From Barnesiella viscericola DSM 18177 (lineage in GTDB: Bacteria; Bacteroidota; Bacteroidia; Bacteroidales; Barnesiellaceae), in NCBI RefSeq assembly GCF_000512915.1, contig NZ_CP007034.1, positions 2,476,001-2,540,000 on the forward strand: a stretch of DNA of 64,000 nt, given 5' to 3'. Positions 18,373 to 28,172 of this stretch are shown here, piece after piece. The notes below the pieces were generated by a model, which saw only the letters and a list, made by a program, of their open reading frames with translations, was not told the origin of the DNA and made no database searches. The position numbers were made by a program, and so were the translations under genes. Each line of letters starts with the position of its first letter. Positions within the stretch are counted from its first letter, which is position 1.

Positions 18373-19641
18373 ATGAAAAAAATCTGTTGGTTAGCTGCTG
18401 TTGCAACCCTGTCGATATCAGGCACTGCATCAGCTCAAGCAACCCTGTCGGAAATTTCCGAGCTCTTCATGGTAGGAGATCCTACCCAATGGAGTGCATT
18501 CGAACTCGTCAAAACATCTGATCATGTCTTCTTCTATCAAGGCAAGGTGGAAGGCGGCGACGGTGTCTCCACCGGACGCTTCCGTGCCAGTGCATGGGGT
18601 GCTGATGTCGTATTCAACGGTCCTCAGGTTCATGCCGTCGAGGACAAGACTCTCCTCAGCCCCGCGACATCGGCGACTGCCAACATCGACTATAACAACA
18701 TGGAAGGCGGCGATAAGAACTGGTATATCGCCGAAAGCGGCAACTACCGTATCGTATTCGACCTTGATAAGGCCATCGTTTCCATCACTTCGGACTTCAG
18801 CGAAGTCCTTCCCGTGATTACTCCCAGCGTATACGCAGTGGGCGATGCCACTATCGGAGGCTGGAATCCGGCCGAAGGCACTCCTTTGACCCTGGACGCG
18901 ACTAATCCCTACATTTTCACATATCAGACATATATGAAGGGCGGTGCTTTCAAGTTCAGCCTGCGCAATGATAAGGAGTGGGATGGAAACTGGATTCATC
19001 CGGCGCAGAATATCACCATTGGTGCAGAAGGTTTGAAAAAATGCGCCATAGAAGTATTCCGCGGAGCCGACCTGAATGACAACCAGTGGACTGTATCTGA
19101 AGCTGGAACATACAAGATTACGCTTGATTTGCGTAACATGGAGATGAGCGCAGAATACCTCAGCGACAAAGTTATCGCTAACCAGCTCTATATGGTAGGC
19201 GACCTTACAAACTGGTCTTTCCAGCCAATGGAACAGGTTTCGCCTAACGTCTTTGAGGCGACTTTCGACAACTGCGAGTCTGGCAAAAGATTCCGCGCAT
19301 CGATGGCTCCCGTATGGGGAACACATCTTCGCCCCGAAATAGACAATACTGAGTTGGCAATCGACAACAAGTACGGTCTGGATATCAAGATGGATCAGAA
19401 CGAAGATTACAACTGGGTAACCAAAGAACCGGGCACTTACAAAATCCGCTTCGATCTCAACAAAATGAAAGTCTCAGCCAACAACGAAACCACGACATCA
19501 ATAACAGAAATCATTCAAGATGGCGGCAATGCCACCTGCGAATACTTTAACCTTCAGGGTATCCGTGTAATGAATCCTGTTGCCGGGGAAGTATACATTC
19601 AGCGAACCGGGACTACAGTCAGAAAAGTTATCATCCGCTAA
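18373..19641 (+). CDS. secreted SusE/F-like binding protein with three modules and a C-terminal sorting-like tail
   Basis: 422 residues. It has a cleavable signal peptide (ending GTASAQA, no lipobox), then three modules related to those of the gene at 15344, starting near residues 29, 150 and 272 (ELFMVGDPTQW, SVYAVGDATIGGW, QLYMVGDLTNW). The last 35 residues hold YFNLQGIRV and end VRKVIIR. This tail recurs in the gene at 28173 and resembles C-terminal tails on many secreted Bacteroidales proteins, possibly a sorting or anchoring signal. The function is inferred as glycan capture. Confidence 0.75.
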   Translation: MKKICWLAAVATLSISGTASAQATLSEISELFMVGDPTQWSAFELVKTSDHVFFYQGKVEGGDGVSTGRFRASAWGADVVFNGPQVHAVEDKTLLSPATSATANIDYNNMEGGDKNWYIAESGNYRIVFDLDKAIVSITSDFSEVLPVITPSVYAVGDATIGGWNPAEGTPLTLDATNPYIFTYQTYMKGGAFKFSLRNDKEWDGNWIHPAQNITIGAEGLKKCAIEVFRGADLNDNQWTVSEAGTYKITLDLRNMEMSAEYLSDKVIANQLYMVGDLTNWSFQPMEQVSPNVFEATFDNCESGKRFRASMAPVWGTHLRPEIDNTELAIDNKYGLDIKMDQNEDYNWVTKEPGTYKIRFDLNKMKVSANNETTTSITEIIQDGGNATCEYFNLQGIRVMNPVAGEVYIQRTGTTVRKVIIR

Positions 19642-19745
19642 CAAAAGGATATAATACAATATCGGGGGTTGCAGTCCATCGACTGAGCATGAACTGCAAC
19701 CCTTGTTATTTCCATTTCACGAAACAAACAATACGTATTTTTACC

Positions 19746-21578
19746 ATGGCCATAAAACATTTCGTCATAGCATCAGCCCTTTTAGTAGCATTTACAGCAC
19801 AGGCCGACCGGCATATGTCACAGATTGATAATATTGATTTTTCACACGTGTCGATATGCGATTCTTTCTGGTCGCCGAGGTTGGATGATCTGGCAAATAA
19901 AACCATTCCTCACTGCATTGATCAGATTGAGAATAAGACATTACGAATGAGTAACTTTATCAATGCCGCAAAGGGGCATGGCGAGCATTCCGGACTATGT
20001 TATGATGATTCCGATGTGTATAAGGCAATGGAAGGAATGGCCTACAGCCTCATCAATAATCCGGATTCGATAATTGAGAGAAAACTGGAAACCTGGATCA
20101 ATATGATTGCAGATGCGCAATGGGATGACGGCTATCTGAACACATATTATACCATCGTAGCTCCAACTCCTCGATGGACAGATATGATAATGCACGAGAT
20201 GTATTGCGGAGGCCATCTCTTTGAAGCTGCTGTTGCTTATTATTCCGCAACCGGCAAACAGTCCTTTCTCAATGTTGCGAAACGATTTGCCGACCATATG
20301 ATGCAGACTTTCGGTCCGGATAAGCGACACTGGGTGCCTGGACACGAGGAAGTGGAACTCGCCCTTGTGCGTCTGGCAGATGCTACAGGAGATAAAAAAT
20401 ACCTCGATTTTGCCCATTGGCTTCTTGAAGAGAGAGGTCACGGTTACGGATCGCATGGCAACGGTGCGCCATGGGGAACCGAGTATTGCCAGGATGATAA
20501 ACCAGTAAGGGAGATAACAGACATCACGGGGCATGCCGTCCGAGCCATGTATCTGTTCTGCGGTATGGCTGACGTTGCCGCTAAAAAAGCTGACAGAACT
20601 TATCTCGACGCGCTTCAGCTGGTATGGGAAGATGTGACGGAGCGCAATATGTATGTCACCGGGGGTATTGGATCCTCAGTCCATAACGAGGGTTTCACGG
20701 AAGACTATGACCTACCCAATCGTGAAGCTTACTGCGAGACCTGTGCTTCGGTGGGTCTTATAATGTGGGCATCGCGGATGAACCGTCTTTTTGGAGATGC
20801 CGGATATATCGATGTTCTAGAGCGGACAATGTATAACGCCGCTCTTGCCGGTGTCCAATTAGGAGGTGAAAAATTCTTTTATGTGAATCCTCTCGAATCG
20901 GATGGTTCACACCATCGTCAGGAATGGTATGGGACAGCCTGCTGCCCGAGTAACATTTCACGCTTCCTACCTTCTATGGGGAATTATATCTATGGGATTG
21001 ACAAAGACAATATTTACGTCAATCTTTTTATCGGAAATAAAACAGAGATTGACGTAGACAGCGTGCCTGTGCATATGTCGATATCTGGCGGATATCCTTT
21101 TGCAGGGGATGTCAAGATTACAGTTAAACCGGAAGGAAGCCTGCCGAGAAACATAAAGCTGCGAATTCCCGGATGGTGCGATGAGTATGCGCTAAAAATC
21201 AATGGTGAGAACCGAAAATTTACGAAACAAAACGGATACGTGACTATTCCTGTTGATAAGATGGGAGCAGACATAGAACTCAGTATGGCAATGCCCGTCA
21301 ATATTATGGCGGCCGACCCGAAGGTAAAAGAGAATCTTTGCAAGAGAGCTGTTATGCGTGGCCCTTTGGTTTATTGCATGGAGGAATGTGACAATCCCTG
21401 CTACGATGCTGCCACCATTAATCACGATTCTGAATTTTGTGTTGAAGACGGGGAGGGATTGCTCCGTAATTTCAAGATTCTAAAAACAAACGAAGGAAAT
21501 ATCACATTCATACCATATTTCGCGTGGGATAACCGCAAGCCAGGTAAAATGAAAGTCTGGGTCGACCTGGGCAAATAA
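19746..21578 (+). CDS. GH127 beta-L-arabinofuranosidase-like enzyme
   Basis: 610 residues from the ATG at 19746, chosen because a signal peptide (MAIKHFVIASALLVAFTAQA) begins there; the frame is open to an ATG at 19689. GH127 enzymes have an (alpha/alpha)6 barrel with a zinc-bound cysteine nucleophile. Counting from 19689, the signature residues are E350 and C352 in ETCASVG and the pair C418-C419 in GTACCPSN, matching E338, C340, C417 and C418 of HypBA1. The predicted reaction is release of beta-L-arabinofuranose, although the family also has other specificities. The product should be periplasmic. Confidence 0.9.
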   Translation: MAIKHFVIASALLVAFTAQADRHMSQIDNIDFSHVSICDSFWSPRLDDLANKTIPHCIDQIENKTLRMSNFINAAKGHGEHSGLCYDDSDVYKAMEGMAYSLINNPDSIIERKLETWINMIADAQWDDGYLNTYYTIVAPTPRWTDMIMHEMYCGGHLFEAAVAYYSATGKQSFLNVAKRFADHMMQTFGPDKRHWVPGHEEVELALVRLADATGDKKYLDFAHWLLEERGHGYGSHGNGAPWGTEYCQDDKPVREITDITGHAVRAMYLFCGMADVAAKKADRTYLDALQLVWEDVTERNMYVTGGIGSSVHNEGFTEDYDLPNREAYCETCASVGLIMWASRMNRLFGDAGYIDVLERTMYNAALAGVQLGGEKFFYVNPLESDGSHHRQEWYGTACCPSNISRFLPSMGNYIYGIDKDNIYVNLFIGNKTEIDVDSVPVHMSISGGYPFAGDVKITVKPEGSLPRNIKLRIPGWCDEYALKINGENRKFTKQNGYVTIPVDKMGADIELSMAMPVNIMAADPKVKENLCKRAVMRGPLVYCMEECDNPCYDAATINHDSEFCVEDGEGLLRNFKILKTNEGNITFIPYFAWDNRKPGKMKVWVDLGK

Positions 21579-21621
21579 TATTAAAAAACTACCTTCTGCC
21601 AATCAAATCATATATATCGCA

Positions 21622-24600
21622 ATGAAATACCATTTCAAGACCGTCGTAGTGTCATTAATATTATGTCTTGGTTCAATTATTTGTGCACAAGGCATTGCAC
21701 ATGCTACTGATTCGAAATACCTCGACTATTCGGCTCCACTGGAAGAGCGTATCGAGGATGCACTTTCGCGTATGACTCTTGAGGAAAAAGTCAAGATGGT
21801 TCATGCCCAGTCGAAATTCTCCTCTGCCGGTGTTCCCCGTCTCGGAATCCCGGAACTATGGTGTACTGACGGGCCTCACGGCATTCGTCCGGAAGTATTC
21901 TGGGACGAATGGAACAGCGCCGAGTGGACCAATGACTCTTGCACTGCATTCCCGGCTCTAAGCTGCCTGGCTGCCACATGGCGCCCGGAATTAGCCCGTG
22001 AATACGGCAGAGCCATAGGCGAGGAAGCGCGATATCGCCGCAAAGACATTCTGCTTGGCCCCGGAGTGAATATGATGCGTACACCTCTCAACGGCCGTAG
22101 TTTCGAATATATGGGCGAAGACCCGTTTCTTACGTCAACAATGGTCGTGCCTTATATCCAGGGCGTTCAAAGCAATAATGTTGCGGCATGTGTCAAACAT
22201 TTTGCTCTGAATAACAACGAAGACAACCGTTATACGACGAATGTACATGTCGGAGAACGTGCTTTGCATGAAATATACCTCAAACCGTTCAAAGCTGCCG
22301 TAGACGGCGGCGCATGGGCCATTATGCCGGCTTATAATCTCTTTGAAAACCGCTACTGCTGCGAGAACCCGCGACTTTTGAAAGACATATTGAAACAACA
22401 ATGGGGATTCGACGGTGTCGCAGTCAGCGACTGGGGAGGTGTGCACAACACCGACGCTGTTCTTGAAGGGGGGCTTGACCTTGAAATGGGTACCGGCACT
22501 GACGGTGTGTCGGTAAATATGAATGCCTACGACAGCTATTATATGGCCAACCCCTATCTCGAGAGACTGAGGGATGGTCGTGAATCCGTTGACGATCTCA
22601 ATGACAGAGTGAGGCGCATACTCCGCACAATTTTCCGCACGTCAATGGCTCCTTCCAATTGGAAAGGCCGCTTCACTTGCCCCGAACATTATGCCACAGC
22701 CCGCAAAATCGGCTCCGAAGGAATTGTTCTCCTTAAAAACAACGGTATACTCCCTTTGAAACAAGATATCCGCAAAATTCTTGTAGTAGGTGAAAACGCA
22801 GTGAAGATGATGACCGTCGGAGGTGGCTCGGCTTCTCTGAAGGTACAGCATGAAGTTACTCCATTGGCCGGATTGAAGTCGGCATTACATGATGTGGTTG
22901 TTGACTGGGAACGAGGATATATCGGAGCGGGAAGCACGGTATTCGACAATGTGAAAAGTCAGGACTTCGAGATGTTGGCCGAAGAGCGAACTCCCGAGCA
23001 ACTTAAAACCGATGTACTTGCAAAAGCGAAAGACGCCGATGTCGTGATATTCATTGGCGGCTTGAATCACTCCCTCTGCCAGGACACCGAGAATTCCGAC
23101 CGTAAGACTTTGCAGCTTCCATACGGACAGGACGAACTTATCTCAGCTATTGCCGATATAAATCCCAATCTGATTGTGGTAAATATTTCAGGCACACCGG
23201 TATTGATGCCCTGGGCGGATAAAGTGGCCGCTATTGTCCAGGACTGGTATCTCGGCAGTGAGGCTGGCAACAGTCTTGCCGATGTCCTTACCGGCAAAGT
23301 CAACCCGTCGGGGAAATTGCCATTTACTTTCCCAAAGCGCATTGAGGACTTGCCTACTAATGGTGAGCGCCGTTATCCGGGAATCCGACGGGCTGATTCC
23401 GACATTTATGACATATATTATGACGAAGATATTCTTATAGGATATCGTTGGTATGATTACAATGGACTTCCGGTGTTGTTTCCGTTCGGCTACGGCCTGA
23501 GTTATACTGATTTTAACATCGGTAAACCGGTCGTGACCCGGACTGGTATTGGCTATAACCTGAAAATGGATGTATCGAATATCGGTTCGACATCCGGCGC
23601 AGAAACGGTACAGGTATACGTCTCGGCTCCCAAACTGAAAGGACTGCTTAGGGAAAAGAAGAAACTTGTTGGTTTTTCAAAAGTGGATCTCGCACCGGGC
23701 GAAACCCGCAGTGTGTCTGTTGACATTCCGTTCTCTTCTTTGGCTTATTATGATGAGGAAACGGCTTCTGAACGTATACTGGATGGTAAATATGTCTTTT
23801 CCGTAGGCTCGTCATCAGCCGACCTGCCACATAAAGTCGCTGTGAAATATGATAGTGCGACCGATATAGGGGGAAATCCCTGTTTCCCCGGGTGGTATGC
23901 CGACCCGGAGGGAATCGTGTATGGCGACACGGTGTTCGTATATCCTACGCGCAGCCTTCCTTTCAAGGAGCAGACCGCAATGGACTGCTTCTCTACCACC
24001 GATCTCATCCATTGGACTAAACATGAAAACATCATCAGTACAGAAGATGTCAAATGGGCCTGGGGTGCGATGTGGGCTCCGGCAGTGCTTGAGAAGGACG
24101 GGAAGTATTATCTTTTCTTCGGGGCAAACGATGTCCACGAGGGCGAAATCGGCGGTATTGGTGTCGCAGTCAGCGACAAGCCGGCAGGTCCGTTCAAGGA
24201 TCTGCTTGGCCGACCGCTGATAAATGAGATAGTGAACGGGGCGCAGCCAATCGACCAGTTCGTTTTCAAAGACAAGGATGGGAGTTATTATATGTATTAC
24301 GGAGGCTGGGGACACTGCAACATGGTCCGTCTCGCCGACGATTTCAAATCTCTTGTCCCTTTCCCCGACGGCTCGCTCTACAAAGAAGTGACTCCAAAGG
24401 ATTATACAGAAGGGCCGTTCATGCTTGTTAAGGACGGGAAATATTATTTCATGTGGAGCGAGGGCGACTGGACCAAAGACGACTACCGGGTGGCCTATGC
24501 AATCGCCAATTCTCCTTTCGGTCCTTTTGAACGGGTAGGCACTATCCTGGAATCAGACCCGGAAATAGGAACCGGCGCGGGACATCATTCCGTGATCCGG

Positions 24601-24765
24601 TCTGGCGAAACGGGCAAATACTATATCGTCTACCACCGCCATCCGCTCGGAGCGACCGACGGCAACGACCGCGTCACATGCGTCGATGAGCTTCATTTCG
24701 ACTCAAATGGCAGAATACGCCCCGTGAAGATGACTTTCACAGGGGTGCCAGCAACAAAATTCTGA
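21622..24765 (+). CDS. two-enzyme fusion: GH3 followed by GH43
   Basis: 1047 residues with a signal peptide (cleavage near AQGIAHA). GH3 part: N-terminal barrel with nucleophile D270 in AVSDWGG, second alpha/beta domain (about 370-600), fibronectin-III-like domain (about 640-735). GH43 part: about 752-1047, a five-bladed propeller with D761 in YADPEG as catalytic base and E930 in TEGPF as acid; WAPAVLEKDGKYYLFF is typical. The GH3 part suggests beta-glucosidase or beta-xylosidase activity, and the GH43 part arabinofuranosidase, xylosidase or galactosidase activity. Fusion points to sequential attack on a substrate carrying both linkages. Gap to GH127 is 43 bases. Confidence 0.93.
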   Translation: MKYHFKTVVVSLILCLGSIICAQGIAHATDSKYLDYSAPLEERIEDALSRMTLEEKVKMVHAQSKFSSAGVPRLGIPELWCTDGPHGIRPEVFWDEWNSAEWTNDSCTAFPALSCLAATWRPELAREYGRAIGEEARYRRKDILLGPGVNMMRTPLNGRSFEYMGEDPFLTSTMVVPYIQGVQSNNVAACVKHFALNNNEDNRYTTNVHVGERALHEIYLKPFKAAVDGGAWAIMPAYNLFENRYCCENPRLLKDILKQQWGFDGVAVSDWGGVHNTDAVLEGGLDLEMGTGTDGVSVNMNAYDSYYMANPYLERLRDGRESVDDLNDRVRRILRTIFRTSMAPSNWKGRFTCPEHYATARKIGSEGIVLLKNNGILPLKQDIRKILVVGENAVKMMTVGGGSASLKVQHEVTPLAGLKSALHDVVVDWERGYIGAGSTVFDNVKSQDFEMLAEERTPEQLKTDVLAKAKDADVVIFIGGLNHSLCQDTENSDRKTLQLPYGQDELISAIADINPNLIVVNISGTPVLMPWADKVAAIVQDWYLGSEAGNSLADVLTGKVNPSGKLPFTFPKRIEDLPTNGERRYPGIRRADSDIYDIYYDEDILIGYRWYDYNGLPVLFPFGYGLSYTDFNIGKPVVTRTGIGYNLKMDVSNIGSTSGAETVQVYVSAPKLKGLLREKKKLVGFSKVDLAPGETRSVSVDIPFSSLAYYDEETASERILDGKYVFSVGSSSADLPHKVAVKYDSATDIGGNPCFPGWYADPEGIVYGDTVFVYPTRSLPFKEQTAMDCFSTTDLIHWTKHENIISTEDVKWAWGAMWAPAVLEKDGKYYLFFGANDVHEGEIGGIGVAVSDKPAGPFKDLLGRPLINEIVNGAQPIDQFVFKDKDGSYYMYYGGWGHCNMVRLADDFKSLVPFPDGSLYKEVTPKDYTEGPFMLVKDGKYYFMWSEGDWTKDDYRVAYAIANSPFGPFERVGTILESDPEIGTGAGHHSVIRSGETGKYYIVYHRHPLGATDGNDRVTCVDELHFDSNGRIRPVKMTFTGVPATKF

Positions 24766-24783
24766 ACCAACCGAAGCAATAGT

Positions 24784-27051
24784 ATGAATCATTCTAATAT
24801 AACCACAGCCGTCCTGCTTTTACTCTATGCCGCTACCGCTCAGGCTCGTGATACAGATAACAACGGCTTCATCGACAGTCTTATGGCTGAGATGAGCATT
24901 GAGGAGAAAATCGGGCAGCTGAATTTGCCCGTCGGCGGAGATGTGGTGTCAGGAACAGCACAGGCAGCCGTGCTCGACTCTCTTATCATGCAAGGAAAAA
25001 TTGGCGGCTTCTTCAATGTCAAAGGAGTTGATGCGGTTGCCCGCTTTCAAAGGTTAGCAGTTGAGAAAGGTCCGCACGGCATACCCTTGCTCGTGGGAGC
25101 TGATGTGGTGCATGGTTATGAGACAGTCTTTCCAATCCCTTTGGCATTGTCGTGTTCATGGGACAGCACCGCCATAGCCGAAATGGCCCGTATCTCAGCT
25201 ATCGAGGCTACAGCCGACGGTGTAAACTGGAATTATAGCCCGATGGTCGATATCTGCCGAGACCCGCGTTGGGGCCGTATCGCCGAAGGATCCGGCGAGG
25301 ATCCGTATCTCGGAAGTGTTCTCGCCCAAGCGTATGTTCATGGATATCAGGGCGACGGGATGCGTTCTGACTCATCCCTTATGGCTTGTGTGAAACACTA
25401 CGCATTATATGGAGCTGCGGAAGGTGGACGCGATTACAACGGCGTTGACATGAGCCGCGAATGTATGTTCAACTATTATATGCCCCCTTATAAGGCTGCC
25501 GCGGATGCCGGTGTCGGTTCGGTGATGACATCGTTCAATCTTATCAACGGTCAGCACGCCACTGCCTCGGAGTGGCTTATCAACGGGGTTCTGCGTAACG
25601 ACTGGGATTTTGACGGTTTTGTTGTCACTGACTACGGCTCAATAGACGAGCTGCCGATTATGGGAGTGGCAGACAAAGAAGACGCCGCCGCTGTCACATT
25701 AAGGGCCGGCACAGATATGGATATGGTTACAGGCAGATATCTCAACGATTTAAAAGGTGCTCTTGAGCGCGGACTTGTTACTGAAAAGATGATAGACGAC
25801 GCGTGCCGTCGCATCCTGATTGCCAAACAACGGCTCGGACTATTCGACGATCCATATAAATATTGCAAGCCTGAGCGTCTGGCTAAAGATATGTACACGC
25901 CCCGACATCGCAAGATTGCCCGGGATATCGCCGCCGAAACCTTTGTATTGCTTAAAAACGACAAGCATCTCCTTCCTTTGCAAAAGAAAGGTCGGATTGC
26001 GCTTATCGGTCCTCTCGCCAATGCCGCAAACAACATGAGCGGGACTTGGAGCGGCTATTGCAAGCCTGAAAATCACAAGTCGCTGCTTGACGCTTTCCGC
26101 GACGCCCTCGGCACCGATGCTGAACTGCTTTATGCGCAGGGAAGCAATATCTACTATGATGAGACTACCCAACGAAATTGCGACTGGGGCCGTTCTATCG
26201 CTCGCGGGAACGATGACGAGATGCATCGTCAGGCCATAGAAATTGCAAATAACGCAGATATCATAATCTGTGCGCTTGGCGAAAGCGCGGAAATGAGCGG
26301 TGAGTCGTCGAGCCGTGCGGAAATCACAATCCCCGATACTCAGCGCGATCTTCTCAAACAGTTATACGCTACCGGGAAGCCTGTAATACTGTTGCTTTTC
26401 ACCGGCCGTCCTCTTGTGCTTGACTGGGAGGACAATCACATTCCAGCCATACTGAATGTGTGGTTCGGAGGCAGCGAGGCAGCCGATGCCATAGCGGACG
26501 TTGTCTTCGGCGAAAAGGTGCCGTCCGGGAAACTGACTACCACATGGCCGCGTTCAATCGGCCAGATACCACTGTATTACAATCATCTGCCCTCAAGTCA
26601 TCCCGACTTTGATTCCACGCAGTTTAACCCCTATCGAAGCAACTATATCGACGTGAGCAACGAACCTCTTTATCCGTTCGGTTATGGATGCAGCTATACC
26701 ACATTCGCTTATTCAAAACCATATATAAGCACCGACCGATTGGCAAAAGGAGGGGCTATATCGCTTTCAATAGATGTCAGCAATGCCGGGGATTACGATG
26801 GATACGAAATTGTGCAATTGTATATCAATGATCCAGTTGCCCGGATAGCCCGTCCTGTCAAAGAATTGAAATCTTATAAACGGGTATTCATCCCGAAGGG
26901 TGAGACCGTGAATGTCAGCTTTGAGATAGACAGCGACATGCTCAAATATTATGACAACGAGCTGAAATATGGTTATGATTCGGGTGAATTCCGCGTTATG
27001 GTGGGTCCAGACTCAAAGGATCTTCAATCCTTGATTTTTTATGCCGAATAA
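24784..27051 (+). CDS. GH3 beta-glycosidase (BglX-like)
   Basis: 755 residues with a signal peptide (ending AATAQA). The barrel domain carries the KHYALYGAAEGGRDYN motif near 205-220 and nucleophile D283 in VVTDYGS. The C-terminal alpha/beta domain (about 380-600) and fibronectin-III-like domain (about 660-755, PLYPFGYGCSYTTF just before it) complete the BglX layout. It is a periplasmic exo-acting beta-glucosidase or similar, a natural partner of the GH30 endo-enzyme at the end of this operon. It starts 18 bases after the GH3-GH43 fusion. Confidence 0.94.
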   Translation: MNHSNITTAVLLLLYAATAQARDTDNNGFIDSLMAEMSIEEKIGQLNLPVGGDVVSGTAQAAVLDSLIMQGKIGGFFNVKGVDAVARFQRLAVEKGPHGIPLLVGADVVHGYETVFPIPLALSCSWDSTAIAEMARISAIEATADGVNWNYSPMVDICRDPRWGRIAEGSGEDPYLGSVLAQAYVHGYQGDGMRSDSSLMACVKHYALYGAAEGGRDYNGVDMSRECMFNYYMPPYKAAADAGVGSVMTSFNLINGQHATASEWLINGVLRNDWDFDGFVVTDYGSIDELPIMGVADKEDAAAVTLRAGTDMDMVTGRYLNDLKGALERGLVTEKMIDDACRRILIAKQRLGLFDDPYKYCKPERLAKDMYTPRHRKIARDIAAETFVLLKNDKHLLPLQKKGRIALIGPLANAANNMSGTWSGYCKPENHKSLLDAFRDALGTDAELLYAQGSNIYYDETTQRNCDWGRSIARGNDDEMHRQAIEIANNADIIICALGESAEMSGESSSRAEITIPDTQRDLLKQLYATGKPVILLLFTGRPLVLDWEDNHIPAILNVWFGGSEAADAIADVVFGEKVPSGKLTTTWPRSIGQIPLYYNHLPSSHPDFDSTQFNPYRSNYIDVSNEPLYPFGYGCSYTTFAYSKPYISTDRLAKGGAISLSIDVSNAGDYDGYEIVQLYINDPVARIARPVKELKSYKRVFIPKGETVNVSFEIDSDMLKYYDNELKYGYDSGEFRVMVGPDSKDLQSLIFYAE

Positions 27052-27055
27052 AACA

Positions 27056-28165
27056 ATGAAACATATTATCTATTTCGCAGCCGCACTGATAATGGTTGGC
27101 TGCGCATCAAATCAAAAGACGACTTTATCAGGCCTTGACAAAAATGATTTTGACACCATTGTCAACAATCAGAAAATATCCCTGTTCACCTTGCACAACG
27201 GCGATATGGAAGTCTGCGTCACAAACTACGGAGGCCGAATTGTGTCGCTTATGGTTCCAGATAAAGACGGCCGACCACGCGATGTCGTGCTCGGGCATGA
27301 CAACATCCGTGACTATCTCGAGATCGACGGCAACTTCGGAGCGATTATCGGACGATACGGCAACCGAATCAACAGAGGCCGCTTTACGCTCGATTCAATA
27401 GTTTATCAACTGCCACAGAACAACTATGGGCATTGTCTCCATGGTGGGCCGATAGGTTTTCATCATTCAATATGGAGTGCCACCCAGACAACTGACACCA
27501 CACTTGTACTTACACTGCACAGCACTGACGGCGATGCCGGCTTCCCGGGAAACCTAAACGTCGAAGTTGTATATAGTTTAACTTCCGATTGTGGATTGAA
27601 AATCGCCTATACCGCCTATACCAATAAGCCGACCATCATCAATCTCACAAACCACAGCTATTTTAATCTTAGCGGAGACCATACAAAAGAGATAACCGAT
27701 GAACTGCTGACAATAAAGGCTTCAGGTTTTACCCCTATCGACTCGACGTTTATGCCGACAGGAGAAATCCGTTCCGTCAAGGGAACAATATTCGACTTCA
27801 ACCACATGCACGCTATTGGAGAAAACATCAATGCTGACGACGAGCAAATCATCAATGGAATGGGCTATGACCATAACTTTGTCCTTGACAAGAGTTGCCC
27901 ATTTGCAGCGCAGCTTTATGATACCGTGAGTGGTATTGTAATGACTGTTAGCACAGATCAGCCAGGCTTACAGTTCTATTCAGGTAATTTCCTCGACGGC
28001 CAGGTCTGTGGAAAGAATGGAATTGCCTATCCGAAACGGTCTGCTCTATGCCTTGAGACACAACACTATCCTGACAGCCCTAATCACTTAGATTGGCCAT
28101 CTGTGCGCCTTAATCCCGGAGAAAAGTACCATACTGAGACTGTATATTCATTTTCAATACGTTAG
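27056..28165 (+). CDS. aldose 1-epimerase (mutarotase), lipoprotein
   Basis: 369 residues from the ATG at 27056, which puts a lipobox (MVGC) at the right place; the frame extends to an ATG at 27041 overlapping the previous gene. Family motifs are GRYGNRINRGRF, TNHSYFNLSG (catalytic histidine region) and CLETQHYPDSPNH with the catalytic glutamate. It interconverts the alpha and beta anomers of a released sugar, useful where inverting and retaining hydrolases act together as here. It starts four bases after the upstream GH3 gene. Confidence 0.92.
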   Translation: MKHIIYFAAALIMVGCASNQKTTLSGLDKNDFDTIVNNQKISLFTLHNGDMEVCVTNYGGRIVSLMVPDKDGRPRDVVLGHDNIRDYLEIDGNFGAIIGRYGNRINRGRFTLDSIVYQLPQNNYGHCLHGGPIGFHHSIWSATQTTDTTLVLTLHSTDGDAGFPGNLNVEVVYSLTSDCGLKIAYTAYTNKPTIINLTNHSYFNLSGDHTKEITDELLTIKASGFTPIDSTFMPTGEIRSVKGTIFDFNHMHAIGENINADDEQIINGMGYDHNFVLDKSCPFAAQLYDTVSGIVMTVSTDQPGLQFYSGNFLDGQVCGKNGIAYPKRSALCLETQHYPDSPNHLDWPSVRLNPGEKYHTETVYSFSIR

Positions 28166-28172
28166 AACTATT

